Shown here piece after piece: positions 23,966 through 29,467 of a stretch of 29,467 bases of DNA (position 1 is its first letter; each line of letters opens with the position of its first letter). A program made the translations under genes and the position numbers. The notes under the pieces were generated by a model. It saw only the letters and a list, made by a program, of their open reading frames with translations, had not been told where the DNA came from and did not search any database. The stretch spans positions 1 through 29,467 of the forward strand of contig CAYMTE010000013.1 in the NCBI GenBank assembly GCA_964393325.1, in the 5' to 3' direction. The DNA comes from JBAZWV01 sp964393325. Lineage in GTDB: Bacteria > Patescibacteriota > Patescibacteriia > 2-12-FULL-60-25.

Positions 23966-26005
23966 ATGTTCAAAGAACAAAATCCCTTTTTACCCAAAGG
24001 ATGGAAAACGACGCCGCAGGAGGTCGGTTTTTCGCAGCCGGATCGATCCACCTCGCTCGAATCAATCGTTGGAGGAACCGCGCAGAAACTGATCCGAATG
24101 GATGAGTTGGCGAATATCGCTGAAGATTCAATACGAAACGTCGAAGCGCTTCAAGATGATGTGAATGATGCTCTTAACCTCGCATATTCTTCCAGTGATG
24201 AACAAGAAAAACGGGTTCAGAAGCAAACGGTGGAGATGATTCGATCGAAGCTGATTGATGCGGGAGATAGTGCAAGGGACGCTGTTCGGGCGCTGCGGAA
24301 GAAACGGGACGACCCTACAGAGTCTCCGCTTATTGCGTATCAAGCGGCATTGCTATTAGCCGTGTTGGATGACATGAGTGAGTTTTCTCCTCCGATTGCA
24401 GCGTCTATGGAAGAAACGTTTCAAGTAAAAAAGATATTCGATGCGGCTTGGAAAGAAGGCAGGATTGTATTACGACGGGAGGTGCCTAGACAGTTGAGAA
24501 AAACTGCGGCTGGCGCGGAATATTTTGCAAAAGGTCTTGTCGCAACGACGGATAATCGCTGGAGGCCGGATCAGCTTATTTTAACCGACGTACCTCTTGC
24601 AGATCGGAAGTCGACCACGCTCGAGGCGTATGTAAAACAGGCGATGGGAAAGTATCATGGCGGAGCCGAAGAAGCGGTACGCCTGTTCCAGGCGCTCCAT
24701 CAACCGGTTGCGAAAGCCTATGTACAGGAAGGGATGGGGGTACGGCTGGAACAGCTTTCGGTTCGTGAGCAGGTTCAGTTATTGGATTTTTTGGCCAATA
24801 CCGATCAACCTGGGATGCAGAAGACATTTCATACGATCCATGCATACGGTCTTGATGCGGCTCGCGCGTTTCTTTCATGTGAATATGGGAAGGAATATGG
24901 CGATGCGATTTTGCGGATTGGCGAAGTGCTCGATCATGCGACGGCGTCAAAGATATTTTCAATGTATGCGGGGTTGATTGATTTGACCGTCAAAACGGCG
25001 GAGGAGTTGCAGAAAATGTTTTTATCCGATTCATCAAGGCCGATTGACGCGCATTCCGTACAAGAGCAGCTTATCGAGCGCGGGCGTTTGATAATTCATG
25101 CCGCGGCGCAGAGGATCGCGCAGGCGAAGGATCCCGCAGATGCGGCAGAAGCGTTGCAGCAGGAACTTGAACGTTTTCGGAGCGATGTCGTTCTATTCGC
25201 TGCGGTATTTCGGGAAGCGACCAAAGGTTCAAAAACGGCGGAATTTAAAGAATGGAAAGGGGTTTCGCTCGAAACCGTTGATCCGCAAATGCTGGGTACG
25301 GCTGAACGCAAAAAGCTTTTTGAAGGGTGCAAGGATGTGCTGCTCGCAAATTGGGCGGAAAAAGGTATCGATGCTTCTGCGATCGCGCTTCATGGCTTGG
25401 AAGAGGGATTCGAAAAGAAAACGAATCGTACGCGACTACATCTTCTTCGACGAGACGAGAGCGTTCTCGCGTTTGTTCGCTTTGATGAACGTCCGGACCT
25501 TGGTGCGAATGCGTTGTATGCAGGATCATTTAATGTTGACCCCGCAGCTCGAGGGTCATCGATCGGGAGTGCGTTTTTTCATGAAACGCTAAAAACAGAA
25601 GGGAAGGATCATGATATTCGGGCGCATGTGTTCGTAGATGATCGGGTAGGGACGAGCTATGTTGAGGAATTTGGTTTTGTGATTACAGGCGTTGAGCGTG
25701 ATCAGGCGACGGACGGCTCAACGACGGATTGGTTTACGATTCGTCGAGATGAATCTCTGAACCGCAAACTAAAAACAAAATCGATAGAAGCGCCAATGGG
25801 AAAGATGTTTTATCTTCCTGATGATCGAGAGGCGATGATGGAATACGTGAGAGAGGAAGTGTCGAAAGGTAATGTCATTACACGGTATCGATCCCGTAAG
25901 GATGGGAAGCGCGAAGTTCGCGAACTTACGTCAGAGTCTGTGACGGTTTTGCGGAAGACGCCCAGAGCGCCTCGAACTGCGCACGCTGAAGTGCCGCCAG
26001 GCTAG
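23966..26005 (+). CDS. Large uncharacterised protein with a GNAT-like C-terminal region
   Basis: 679 residues, family not recognised. The first two thirds are almost entirely helical and charged, with coiled-coil-like stretches (for example EALQDDVNDALNLAYSSSDE and AAEALQQELERFRSDV). From about residue 465 the character changes to beta/alpha: RLHLLRRDESVLAFVRFDER, NALYAGSFNVDPAARGSSIG, AFFHETLKTEG, then HVFVDDRVGTSYVEEFGFVI. This matches a GNAT acetyltransferase core with an R-G-x-x-I-G acetyl-CoA loop and the usual late 'Y-x-x-x-GF' strand. The rest of the C-terminus is basic. No signal peptide. The last 80 bases overlap the convergent TrmB-family gene. Confidence 0.8.
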   Translation: MFKEQNPFLPKGWKTTPQEVGFSQPDRSTSLESIVGGTAQKLIRMDELANIAEDSIRNVEALQDDVNDALNLAYSSSDEQEKRVQKQTVEMIRSKLIDAGDSARDAVRALRKKRDDPTESPLIAYQAALLLAVLDDMSEFSPPIAASMEETFQVKKIFDAAWKEGRIVLRREVPRQLRKTAAGAEYFAKGLVATTDNRWRPDQLILTDVPLADRKSTTLEAYVKQAMGKYHGGAEEAVRLFQALHQPVAKAYVQEGMGVRLEQLSVREQVQLLDFLANTDQPGMQKTFHTIHAYGLDAARAFLSCEYGKEYGDAILRIGEVLDHATASKIFSMYAGLIDLTVKTAEELQKMFLSDSSRPIDAHSVQEQLIERGRLIIHAAAQRIAQAKDPADAAEALQQELERFRSDVVLFAAVFREATKGSKTAEFKEWKGVSLETVDPQMLGTAERKKLFEGCKDVLLANWAEKGIDASAIALHGLEEGFEKKTNRTRLHLLRRDESVLAFVRFDERPDLGANALYAGSFNVDPAARGSSIGSAFFHETLKTEGKDHDIRAHVFVDDRVGTSYVEEFGFVITGVERDQATDGSTTDWFTIRRDESLNRKLKTKSIEAPMGKMFYLPDDREAMMEYVREEVSKGNVITRYRSRKDGKREVRELTSESVTVLRKTPRAPRTAHAEVPPG

Positions 26006-26702
26006 AATTTTCTATAATAACAGAGATAATGCGGTTCCCTGTGAGCGTGATAAGTGAGAAGCGATCGTCATAAATTTCGACCGCTGCTCCAAAACCTCCG
26101 GAGAGTCCTGAAGCAATTCGGGTGGTAGTGAGAGCGTCATCTGCGGAGCGCGTCGTATGCGCTGTTTGTGTATCGGGCAAGAGCACGCGTTTACGAATTT
26201 GGCGCTCGATGCGTTTTTTTATATATCGCGTTTCTACTTTTGCAACCGCATCGGTAATCGCGTCTGGATCAACAAGGGTAAGGATTTCCCCGGAAGCAGA
26301 GAGCGTATCTTCCAAGACGCGCTCCACCCCCTCAAGCCCTTCAAAGATCTGGATCGCCGGTTTTCCTGTTGAAAGCGTAAACGCGGAAGTAAGGTTCTGG
26401 AGCTCGGTCCGGAAACGGCCTTCAAGAGCCTGGGCCGCTTCTTTGCGGGAATCCACCATTATCGAGAGACGGGCGGGATCTGCCGCCTGAAACCGTTCTA
26501 CCCTTCCTTCTATAGGGAGTACAAACCCCTTGGCTTTGAGCTGTGTCAGGGTGTTGTAGACGTTTCCTCGGCTAATCCCGGATTTTTTGGCTAAATCTTG
26601 TACCTTTTGAATACCGTCTACAAGCAGAAGTTCATAAATTCTTGCTTCATTGAGCGAAAAACCTATTTCTTCCAGGACGGGAAAGCGAAGTTTATCCTTC
26701 AT
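25926..26702 (-). CDS. TrmB-family transcriptional regulator
   Basis: 258 residues. An N-terminal winged helix (about 8-75) has the TrmB pattern GFSLNEARIYELLLVDGIQKVQDLAKKSGISRGNVYNTLTQLKAKGFV. A coiled linker with RKEAAQALEGRFRTELQNL and a PLD-like effector domain (about 105-255) follow. TrmB proteins are typical of archaea and common in CPR bacteria, where targets are largely unknown; many sense sugars. It is divergent from the strong promoter at 26847, across an AT-rich gap with inverted repeats, so it may control itself and the element to its right. Confidence 0.9.
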   Translation of the reverse strand: MKDKLRFPVLEEIGFSLNEARIYELLLVDGIQKVQDLAKKSGISRGNVYNTLTQLKAKGFVLPIEGRVERFQAADPARLSIMVDSRKEAAQALEGRFRTELQNLTSAFTLSTGKPAIQIFEGLEGVERVLEDTLSASGEILTLVDPDAITDAVAKVETRYIKKRIERQIRKRVLLPDTQTAHTTRSADDALTTTRIASGLSGGFGAAVEIYDDRFSLITLTGNRIISVIIENSSLAALQRAQFEALWASSAKPSQTLT

Positions 26703-26710
26703 ACGCGTGT

Positions 26711-26739
26711 AGCATACCCGAAAGCAACGCCCTCTACAA
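26711..26739 (-). promoter_or_regulatory. Promoter of the TrmB-family gene, near-leaderless
   Basis: TTGTAG at 26739-26734, a 17-bp spacer and TATGCT at 26716-26711. Eight bases separate the -10 from the ATG, giving a leader of about two bases and no Shine-Dalgarno sequence. Confidence 0.5.
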
Positions 26740-26759
26740 ATGCTGAAATGGCTACTTTT

Positions 26760-26846
26760 ATATTTATTGCCAATCTGTAAAGTACACTTTTTGTAAAGAA
26801 AAATAGCTTAATTTAGCTAAATAACTTAAATAATGACTATTTAGTC
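26760..26846. promoter_or_regulatory. AT-rich control region with inverted repeats
   Basis: Between the divergent TrmB-family gene and the 26847 promoter the DNA is strongly AT-rich. It holds TAGCT/AGCTA (26804-26808 with 26815-26819), CTAAATA/TATTTAG (about 26816-26844) and a direct repeat TGTAAAG at about 26777 and 26792. These are candidate operators or an UP element; no binding protein is shown. Confidence 0.45.
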
Positions 26847-26875
26847 TTGACAGTTTTTGCAAAGTATGCTATAGT
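26847..26875 (+). promoter_or_regulatory. Near-consensus promoter of the structured element
   Basis: Perfect -35 TTGACA at 26847-26852, exactly 17 bp spacing ending TGC (extended -10) and TATAGT at 26870-26875. It is the strongest promoter in the window and points into a region with no credible protein gene. Transcription should start near 26882. Confidence 0.88.
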
Positions 26876-26881
26876 GTTGGC

Positions 26882-27543
26882 GTGATGATGAAAGACCAGA
26901 AAGACAACGGCTGAACCCCAGAAATCACAACCATCAAAAATATAGAGCCTGGAACCCGAAAGAGAGAGCGGGAACCAGGAAGCACCGAACGGTGTGGAAC
27001 GCATATCTCTCGCGAATACCAGAGATATTCGATCCACACCGTTCTTTCGTTCGATACGTACCTTCTATCTACTCGCGGTTACTCAAAATTTTCGGAGATG
27101 AGTCCGCTTCCGAGCAATCGGGAACGGATTCAAGGAGAGAGATCCTTTCCGAAGGTCTTGAGCCGCATCTCTACATCTATTTGGCCACGGCGGGACCTAC
27201 CGCAGATCACGTACAGCGCCTCACGGCGCCACGTGATACGGGAACAAGCCCTGGCCCTCGAAGTCTTCTAGAGAGACTTCGTAGTAACGAGTGCATCCTC
27301 CGATCATCTACGGATGGTCGGCGGGACAGTCGCTACTACAATACGACGCACGTAGGAGTCTGGACGAATTGTAGATACGACGACCTTTGACAATTGAATC
27401 TGCTTAAGTGGACGAAGCTCACAGAAGGATATTTCGGAGCCTATCTCGTCCCTTTAAGCAGAGCGCGGTGCAAACCTGCAATAACGCAGGAGCACGGCGC
27501 TTCGATTGGAGGCCGGTGGCTAGATAAACCACCGGATCGATCA
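26882..27543 (+). ncRNA. Candidate large structured RNA of unknown family
   Basis: No convincing protein is encoded, but successive stem-loops fill the stretch. They are 26948-26979 (CCTGG, CCCG stems); 26987-27044 (12-bp GAACGGTGTGGA stem plus an inner 8-bp ATATCTCT stem); 27075-27107; 27132-27147; 27206-27237 (ATCACGT and GCGCC stems); 27259-27281 (8 bp, CGAAGTCT); and 27281-27339 (GTAGTA/TACTAC enclosing a 9-bp TACG-loop hairpin at 27300-27321). Further on are 27400-27461 (CTGCTTAA and GGACGA stems), 27462-27501 (three stacked stems) and 27502-27540. The first bases also encode MMKDQKDNG then stop (26885-26914), starting about three bases from the predicted transcript start; its meaning is unclear. 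It is not recognisable as tmRNA, 6S, SRP or rRNA. It may be one RNA or the leader of the genes that follow. Confidence 0.65.
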
Positions 27544-27716
27544 ATGAAGAAGCAGATCAAGGTTTCGTTCGGTGCCGCGTTCGCCAAACAGTTCGCCGTC
27601 ATCGGTTCCAGGCTCGAGATGAGCGAGGGGCGCAAGCGGATCGAGGACTCAACCTCTCAAACCTCGCCGACCGGGAGCAGTTCCGGACGGTCCAGGAGCT
27701 TGCGCACCAGCGCTAG
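27544..27716 (+). pseudogene. Small GC-rich gene, frameshifted (about 54 aa if restored)
   Basis: From ATG 27544 the codons are strongly GC-ending and read MKKQIKVSFGAAFAKQF, AVIGSRLEMSEGRKRIED. After GAC (27646-27648) an imperfect tandem TCAACCTC/TCAAACCTC occurs (27649-27656, 27657-27665). Removing eight bases restores a plausible end: SNLADREQFRTVQELAHQR and a TAG at 27714-27716. The frame as it stands runs into low-quality sequence. GGAGG (27508-27512) is 31 bases from the ATG. However, the hairpin CCGGTGG/CCACCGG (27513-27535) lies exactly between them and, if looped out, leaves eight bases, the same spacing as in the next gene. No family recognised. It could be decayed or use recoding. 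Confidence 0.5.
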
Positions 27717-27719
27717 CAT

Positions 27720-27820
27720 CCAACCTCTCCCACTGTCACGAGGTACAGCGGGAACAAAGAGGAATCTAACCTCAATGCACTCGGAGAGAAGTTGCACACT
27801 TCTCATCCGATCCGAATTCC
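27720..27820. repeat. 101-bp direct repeat, copy 1
   Basis: Identical over 101 bases to 29307-29407. It starts three bases after the TAG of the small gene. It folds into a hairpin with CCTCT/AGAGG and CTGT/ACAG stems (27724-27762) and a second with TCGGA, GAGAAG stems (27781-27810). A third stem begins at GAATTCC and would close with TTCAGATCGG at 27925-27934; its loop here holds the palindromic element 27831-27907. Confidence 0.95.
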
Positions 27821-27830
27821 AGAGTCTCTT

Positions 27831-27907
27831 GTCATTGCGAGGGGTTTGACGACGAAGCAATCCTTTAAAAAGATTGCCACGCTCCGTCTGACTTCTCTCG
27901 CAATGAC
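27831..27907. mobile_element. MITE-like palindromic element
   Basis: 77 bp bounded by perfect 11-bp inverted termini GTCATTGCGAG and CTCGCAATGAC, with an inner GCAATC/GATTGC (27857-27862, 27872-27877). CAGAG occurs on each side (27820-27824, 27910-27914), a possible target duplication. The termini resemble a palindrome family I recall from many bacterial genomes; no search was run. It occupies the loop that in copy 2 of the repeat holds only a short sequence. No transposase is encoded. Confidence 0.7.
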
Positions 27908-28146
27908 GGCAGAGAATTCTGGGCTTCAGATCGGGGAAATACCGACGCGACGATCCTTCAGAGGACGAATCAACTCAGTATCCTTGACCCGGCCGCGCGT
28001 AACGGTCGATAGCTTCATCGAGAGGTGAAGAAGAAACGCAAACGTGTCTCGGCGAACCGAGGCTATGTGGACTAAACAATCGGCCGAGGTATGGCTACCT
28101 CGGGCGTCCACCCACTTCCTGTGCATAGCACAAGGAGGAAGCCAAC
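27908..28146 (+). other. Structured untranslated leader before the DHH-motif gene
   Basis: No gene is seen in these 239 bases. Stems include TCGAT/ATCGA near 28006-28021, CTCGG/CCGAG with a CGAA loop (28048-28061), and a two-part stem GTGGAC/GTCCAC enclosing the perfect CCGAGGTA/TACCTCGG hairpin (28067-28111, inner 28084-28103). The last hairpin (28116-28141) covers the ribosome binding site. Confidence 0.6.
28116..28141 (+). promoter_or_regulatory. Hairpin sequestering the Shine-Dalgarno sequence
   Basis: AAGGAGG (28132-28138) precedes the ATG by eight bases and is the best ribosome binding site in the window. CTTCCT with GTGC upstream can pair with GCAC and AGGAAG across an ATA loop, hiding it. 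This suggests translational control. Confidence 0.55.
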
Positions 28147-29298
28147 ATGTTTACTCTCAAGATTGCCTCCAGCCTCGTTCTCTGCTCGAAGTTCTTCGCC
28201 GCCTCGGATCGAGAGTCCGTCTTGGCCGCGATCCCCGAGGGCACGCGCCGCGTCGTTTTCATCGACACGCCGGCGACGGTGGAGCTGGTCGCGACCGTCG
28301 AGGCCCTCAAGGCCGACGGTGTCGAGATCCATGTCCGCGACCACCACGACGAGCCCAACCCGGCCAACCCCCGGGCGAAGCAGATCGCGGAGGCGGCGCA
28401 GCGGATCCGGGATCTGGTGGGCGGCAACGCCATCATCAGCGACCGGAAGGCCAACCCGGCCTGTTCGAGCCTGATCGAGGTCGGCCAATTCAGGTCGACC
28501 ACGGTGTGTCTCTTTTGTGGCTCGGATCCGGAAGTCAGAAATGACTTCTGTAATCCTCGATCGCAGGGGGCCGCGGAGAGTCACGGGGAGCTCGTCACAG
28601 AGGAGGGGACGGTCATCGTGGCCGACCCCGACCCGGACGGTCTGCTCGGGGCCATGAAGGCGGCCGGGGTGTTCTACCCCGAGCTCGATTCCGACGCGGA
28701 CGTGCTCGACGGCCCGCACGTGGCCGCGACAGCAGAAACGCTGTCGCCGGTGGCGTGGCTGTTTAAGCGAGCGATGTCGACGCTCCCGCCCTTCGACGCC
28801 GCGCGGCCGCAGGTCTCCGAGGATGCCAAGGCGAAGCTCTTCACGGACTTCGTCTCGGTGGTCAAGGGTGACAGCGAGGCTCGCGTCCGGCTCGAGAAGG
28901 GCGTCGAGACGTACGAGGCCGGTGTCCGCGAGGCCGAGAAGCTCGCGGCGACGGTCACCGACATCATGTCGGGCGTGTCCTACGTCGACCTGATGACGTC
29001 GCCGAGGTTCGACCTCACGACGCTCGCCGGGAAGATGGAGGCGCGCCCGGGCACGAAGGTGACCGTGCAGAAGAAGGCGGTCGGCCCGATCGCGGCGAAG
29101 TGCGGCGGGATCCAGTACTCCCTCGCGGTGGTCAAGGCCTTCCAGGCCGAGATCAACCTGCAGGGTCTGCTCCCCACCGGCTTCACCTCGTCGCCCGAGA
29201 GCGGCATCATCTCGAACACCAGCTTCCTGCTCCACGTGAGCCAGGAGGTCTGGGACTCGACGGTGTTGCCCGCCCTCACGGCGAAGTTCGGCGGCTAA
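28147..29298 (+). CDS. DHH-motif protein, motifs in reversed order, GC-rich
   Basis: 383 residues with almost all third codon positions G or C, unlike the rest of the window. It has two DHH-superfamily-like motifs: VEIHVRDHHDEPN (D65-H66-H67) and VIVADPDPDGLLGAMKAAG (D160, D162, D164). In RecJ or NrnA-type phosphoesterases the DxDG motif comes before the DHH, so the order here is reversed, as in a circular permutation. The C-terminal 90 residues (GTKVTVQKKAVGPIA, GIQYSLAVVKAFQAE) may be a substrate domain like DHHA1. Residues about 110-150 (with CLFC and a later Cys) look inserted and carry an RNA-like hairpin. Mn-dependent phosphodiesterase activity is inferred. It has a strong ribosome binding site and is followed by the 101-bp repeat. 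Probably acquired from elsewhere. Confidence 0.75.
   Translation: MFTLKIASSLVLCSKFFAASDRESVLAAIPEGTRRVVFIDTPATVELVATVEALKADGVEIHVRDHHDEPNPANPRAKQIAEAAQRIRDLVGGNAIISDRKANPACSSLIEVGQFRSTTVCLFCGSDPEVRNDFCNPRSQGAAESHGELVTEEGTVIVADPDPDGLLGAMKAAGVFYPELDSDADVLDGPHVAATAETLSPVAWLFKRAMSTLPPFDAARPQVSEDAKAKLFTDFVSVVKGDSEARVRLEKGVETYEAGVREAEKLAATVTDIMSGVSYVDLMTSPRFDLTTLAGKMEARPGTKVTVQKKAVGPIAAKCGGIQYSLAVVKAFQAEINLQGLLPTGFTSSPESGIISNTSFLLHVSQEVWDSTVLPALTAKFGG
28473..28562 (+). other. Hairpin-bearing in-frame insert in the DHH-motif gene
   Basis: GATCGAGG (28473-28480) and CCTCGATC (28555-28562) are exact inverted repeats enclosing GAAGTCA-GAAA-TGACTTC (28531-28548), a 7-bp stem with a GAAA tetraloop. The segment spans 90 bases and has lower GC and different codon use from its flanks. 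The reading frame is kept. Boundaries are approximate. Confidence 0.5.
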
Positions 29299-29306
29299 TC
29301 TAGCTG

Positions 29307-29407
29307 CCAACCTCTCCCACTGTCACGAGGTACAGCGGGAACAAAGAGGAATCTAACCTCAATGCACTCGGAGAGAAGTTGCACACTTCTCATCCGATCC
29401 GAATTCC
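29307..29407. repeat. 101-bp direct repeat, copy 2
   Basis: Identical to 27720-27820, beginning nine bases after the stop codon of the DHH-motif gene. Here the third hairpin is intact: GAATTCCGAA (29401-29410) pairs with TTCGGAATTC (29426-29435) over a 15-base loop, and TTCAGATCGG (29433-29442) is shared with the region after copy 1. The window ends 25 bases later with no further gene seen. Confidence 0.95.
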
Positions 29408-29467
29408 GAATTGCGTGGAGGAGCGTTCGGAATTCAGATCGGAGAACGAGATGCGCAAATGATCATC

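Noticed and set aside
23878..24051. N-terminal extension of trpS
   Set aside because: It overlaps the promoter and start of the divergent gene and is absent from the family layout, which begins at MADLLFSG.
25914..25927. AAGTTCGCGAACTT as terminator of the TrmB-family gene
   Set aside because: A perfect 14-bp palindrome, but there is no loop of useful size and no T tract.
26992..27849. Two long open frames on the plus strand across the structured region
   Set aside because: The translations are low-complexity and Arg/Ser-rich with no domain character, and the stretch is filled by stem-loops. Only the part from 27544 shows real codon bias, and it changes frame at 27649.
26882..28146. tmRNA, tRNA cluster, 6S, SRP RNA or rRNA fragment
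   Set aside because: No T-loop with acceptor pairing, no tag peptide, no 6S bubble, no SRP Alu or GGAA/GCAA tip and no rRNA signature could be seen.
28072..29310. A 412-residue open frame on the minus strand opposite the DHH-motif gene
   Set aside because: It is the Arg-rich shadow typical of GC-rich coding sequence; the plus strand has the ribosome binding site, motifs and codon bias.
27720..29407. Integron with attC sites
   Set aside because: Copy 1 begins with a passable core-like ATCCAAC, but copy 2 does not fit, no GTTRRRY partner is at the right place, and no integrase is present. The repeats may still be recombination sites of another kind.
27720..29407. CRISPR array
   Set aside because: Only two copies of a long repeat with a gene between them; no short regular repeats, spacers or cas genes.

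Overview
The window looks like a chromosomal segment of a Candidate Phyla Radiation (Patescibacteria, Parcubacteria-like) bacterium. This is an inference from gene content and style: compact convergent or overlapping genes, a four-domain S1, a TrmB-type regulator, a lone type IV pilus ATPase, several transcripts that appear to be leaderless, and TGA used as a normal stop. The first 26.7 kb has moderate GC and reads as ordinary host genome. The last 2.6 kb is different in kind.

Layout. 1-2522: a partial tRNA-Glu, a small unknown gene, the tRNA t6A genes tsaD-tsaE and a small convergent unknown gene. 2574-5347: a type IV pilus ATPase (pilB) translationally coupled to a kinase-fold protein. 5438-9635: a multi-pass membrane protein, ftsH and ribosomal protein S1, all on the minus strand. 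9795-10475: an unknown gene transcribed divergently from S1, with overlapping -35 elements. 10525-16431: a minus-strand surface-polysaccharide operon (polyprenyl-phosphate glycosylphosphotransferase, two GT-B glycosyltransferases) ending near a secreted protein with three C-terminal Ig-like repeats. 16498-17022: RNase P RNA with an expanded domain. 17127-22665: a plus-strand operon of a FecR-domain protein, a CHASE2-adenylate cyclase, a DedA membrane protein and a phosphodiester-glycosidase lipoprotein. 22628-26702: a DUF1059-like protein, trpS, a large unknown protein with a GNAT-like C-terminus and a TrmB-family regulator.

The unusual part is 26847-29467. A near-consensus promoter (TTGACA, 17 bp, TATAGT) starts a stretch of about 660 bases with no credible protein but with a dense series of long, mostly exclusive stem-loops. 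Two GC-rich, foreign-looking coding units follow: a short frameshifted gene (27544-27716) and a 383-residue protein with DHH-like motifs in reversed order (28147-29298). Each unit is followed within a few bases of its stop codon by the same identical 101-bp structured sequence (27720-27820 and 29307-29407). The loop of the first copy appears to be occupied by a MITE-like palindrome. One gene has a hairpin between its Shine-Dalgarno sequence and its start codon, and the other has a hairpin-bearing in-frame insert. I read this as an undescribed cassette-like element or large structured RNA locus; the window ends inside it.

Functionally, the host part combines translation and quality control (t6A, S1, TrpS, RNase P, FtsH), cell-surface construction (polysaccharide, pilus motor, secreted Ig-repeat protein) and probable cAMP signalling at the envelope. 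No CRISPR array, transposase or integrase was found.
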